This document shows positions 62,942-64,000 of a DNA stretch of 64,000 bases, piece after piece. The notes under the pieces are model-generated. The model had not been told where the DNA came from. It worked only from the letters and a program-made list of their open reading frames with translations, and ran no database searches. Numbering within the stretch: the stretch's first letter is position 1; each line of letters opens with the position of its first letter. The DNA lies in NCBI GenBank assembly GCA_015272215.1, contig JACYMD010000071.1, positions 62,001 through 126,000 on the forward strand, read 5' to 3'. The position numbers and the translations under genes are program-made. This DNA comes from Rivularia sp. T60_A2020_040 (GTDB taxonomy: Bacteria; Cyanobacteriota; Cyanobacteriia; Cyanobacteriales; Nostocaceae).

Positions 62942-64000
62942 ATGAAAACCTACGATATTATTATTATCGGTGCTGGAATTGCTGGTGCTGCACTTAGTTA
63001 TGAATTAGTCACAAAAGGCTTTTCGGTACTGTTATTAGAACAACACACTACGCCGGAAAATGCTACTCGCTATAGTTACGGTGGTTTGGCTTTTTGGAGC
63101 GCTACAAATCCTTTAACTCGTCAATTATGTAATGAATCAAAACAGCTTTATCAAAGATTATCTCAAGAATTAAATAGTGATATTCAATTTCGCGAATTAG
63201 ATTTATTATTAACCATTCCTCAAGATAGTAATCCAGAAGAAATTGCTGCATCTTACCAAGATTTTGCAACACCTCCACAATTACTCAATATTAATCAAGC
63301 TTGTGAATTGGAACCTTTATTAAATAGAGCAGCAATATCTGGTGCTTTAACTGTAAAACACGGACATATTCATCCAGAAAAAACAACACAAGCTTATATC
63401 AAAGCATTTTTGCTGGCTGGGGGTAAAATGCAAATTAGCCAAGTTTTAGAGATAGAGCAAAATAATTTATCAGTTAAAACAAATACCGATACATTTAGTT
63501 GTAAAAATATTGTTGTTTGTGCGGGTGGATTTAGCAGACAGTTACTTCAAACATCTGGTATTCCCATTCAACTGTATTTTACCCATGCGGAAATAATCGA
63601 AACTGCACCCGTAGATTTACATTTACATACATTAATTATGCCAGCAAAACTTCAACGTTCTCAATTAGAAGCTGACTCTACTAAAGATGATAAATTATGG
63701 CATGAAAGTAATCATCAACTTGGTTGGATTTTAGACGTAGGTGCAGTTCAATTTCAAGATGGTAGTTTACGCTTAGGACAAATTAGCTATATTCATCCAA
63801 ATCCTGATGCTGATGTAGATTCTAGAAAAAGTGAAGCCCTATTACGAGAAAATATCGGTAACTTCTTACCTAAATTAGAAAATATATCGGGAAAATGGAA
63901 TCATTGTTTAGTAACTTTTAGTAAAGATAACTTACCTTTGATTGGTATTGTTCCTCAAAATAATCATCATCATCATATTCATATTTTTTCTGGCTTCAGT
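62942..64000 (+). CDS. FAD-dependent oxidoreductase (DAO family), 3' end outside window
   Basis: The first 353 codons of an open frame that continues past the window. The N-terminus is a classic FAD-binding Rossmann fold: MKTYDIIIIGAGIAGAALSY (GxGxxG) followed by VLLLEQH. Further DAO-family signs are YGGLAFWSA, the second FAD contact NIVVCAGGFSRQLLQ and the late RLGQISYIHPNPDADV and DNLPLIGIVPQ, where the family usually has a DGxPxIG motif. A His-rich stretch (NNHHHHIHIF) is at the very end of the visible part. Likely an amine or amino-acid oxidase (glycine oxidase-like), substrate unknown. ATG at 62942 was chosen because it starts the Rossmann motif. Confidence 0.88.
   Translation, partial: MKTYDIIIIGAGIAGAALSYELVTKGFSVLLLEQHTTPENATRYSYGGLAFWSATNPLTRQLCNESKQLYQRLSQELNSDIQFRELDLLLTIPQDSNPEEIAASYQDFATPPQLLNINQACELEPLLNRAAISGALTVKHGHIHPEKTTQAYIKAFLLAGGKMQISQVLEIEQNNLSVKTNTDTFSCKNIVVCAGGFSRQLLQTSGIPIQLYFTHAEIIETAPVDLHLHTLIMPAKLQRSQLEADSTKDDKLWHESNHQLGWILDVGAVQFQDGSLRLGQISYIHPNPDADVDSRKSEALLRENIGNFLPKLENISGKWNHCLVTFSKDNLPLIGIVPQNNHHHHIHIFSGFS

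Noticed and set aside
62785-62997. 70-codon plus-strand frame before the oxidoreductase
   Set aside because: It overlaps the real FAD oxidoreductase start in another frame and covers a hairpin repeat.

Overview
The window is chromosomal DNA from a cyanobacterium, most likely a filamentous heterocyst-forming type (Nostocales-like; the exact genus is inference). The base composition is AT-rich, HIP1 octamers (GCGATCGC) are scattered through genes, and long runs of 7-bp tandem repeats fill the intergenic gaps. Several genes are cyanobacterial hallmarks: the division protein Ftn2/ZipN, the response regulator RpaB, a CCB2/CCB4-type cytochrome b6f cofactor-assembly protein and LEVG-type PEP-CTERM proteins.

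Layout. 1-8.5 kb: a [2Fe-2S] thioredoxin-like protein, a small conserved protein, a Dps ferritin-like protein, carB, a hypothetical gene and a sugar-type ABC binding protein. 8.8-11.7 kb: an MFS transporter, a repeat-rich gap and accD. 12.2-14.4 kb: an accessory island holding a ParD antitoxin fused end-on into a truncated integron-type integrase, a two-gene cassette (small protein plus retropepsin-like protease) bounded by attI/attC-like sites, a small orphan gene and an acetyltransferase remnant. 14.3-20.7 kb: prepilin peptidase, leuB, a Uma2-type nuclease and a SucD-like/SucC-like pair that lacks key catalytic residues. 21.4-28.4 kb: a membrane-anchored coiled-coil protein and an RND efflux pair (adaptor plus pump). 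28.9-37 kb: a secreted unknown protein, a cytochrome P450 remnant, ftn2, pdhA, an aldose-1-epimerase-like gene, tRNA-Lys(UUU) and class II fructose-bisphosphate aldolase. 37.7-40 kb: two tandem LEVG PEP-CTERM paralogues. 40-45.4 kb: a DUF456 protein, a complex C assembly protein, rpaB, radA and a glycosyltransferase. 45.7-51.9 kb: a small secreted two-repeat protein, an amidoligase, a mannose-1-phosphate guanylyltransferase/phosphomannomutase-like fusion and a sugar ABC ATPase. 52-64 kb: a 72-residue protein, ssb, a fused oligopeptide ABC ATPase, an Asn/Gln-rich anchored protein, a histidine phosphatase, glucokinase, a secreted protein, an Orn/Lys/Arg decarboxylase, ychF and the 5' part of an FAD oxidoreductase.

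Most genes are single-copy core functions in short or single-gene units: carbon metabolism (pdhA, aldolase, glucokinase, aldose epimerase), amino acid and nucleotide synthesis (leuB, carB), lipid synthesis (accD), DNA maintenance (radA, ssb) and envelope transport. The most unusual parts are the degenerate integron-like island, the catalytically altered SucCD-like pair, and the way dispersed repeats (a hairpin element carrying AGAAGTCGGGTTTTT, and GACAGTT heptamers) have supplied the C-terminal codons and stop codons of neighbouring genes. Two inverted copies of a ~130-bp MITE-like element sit 18 kb apart.
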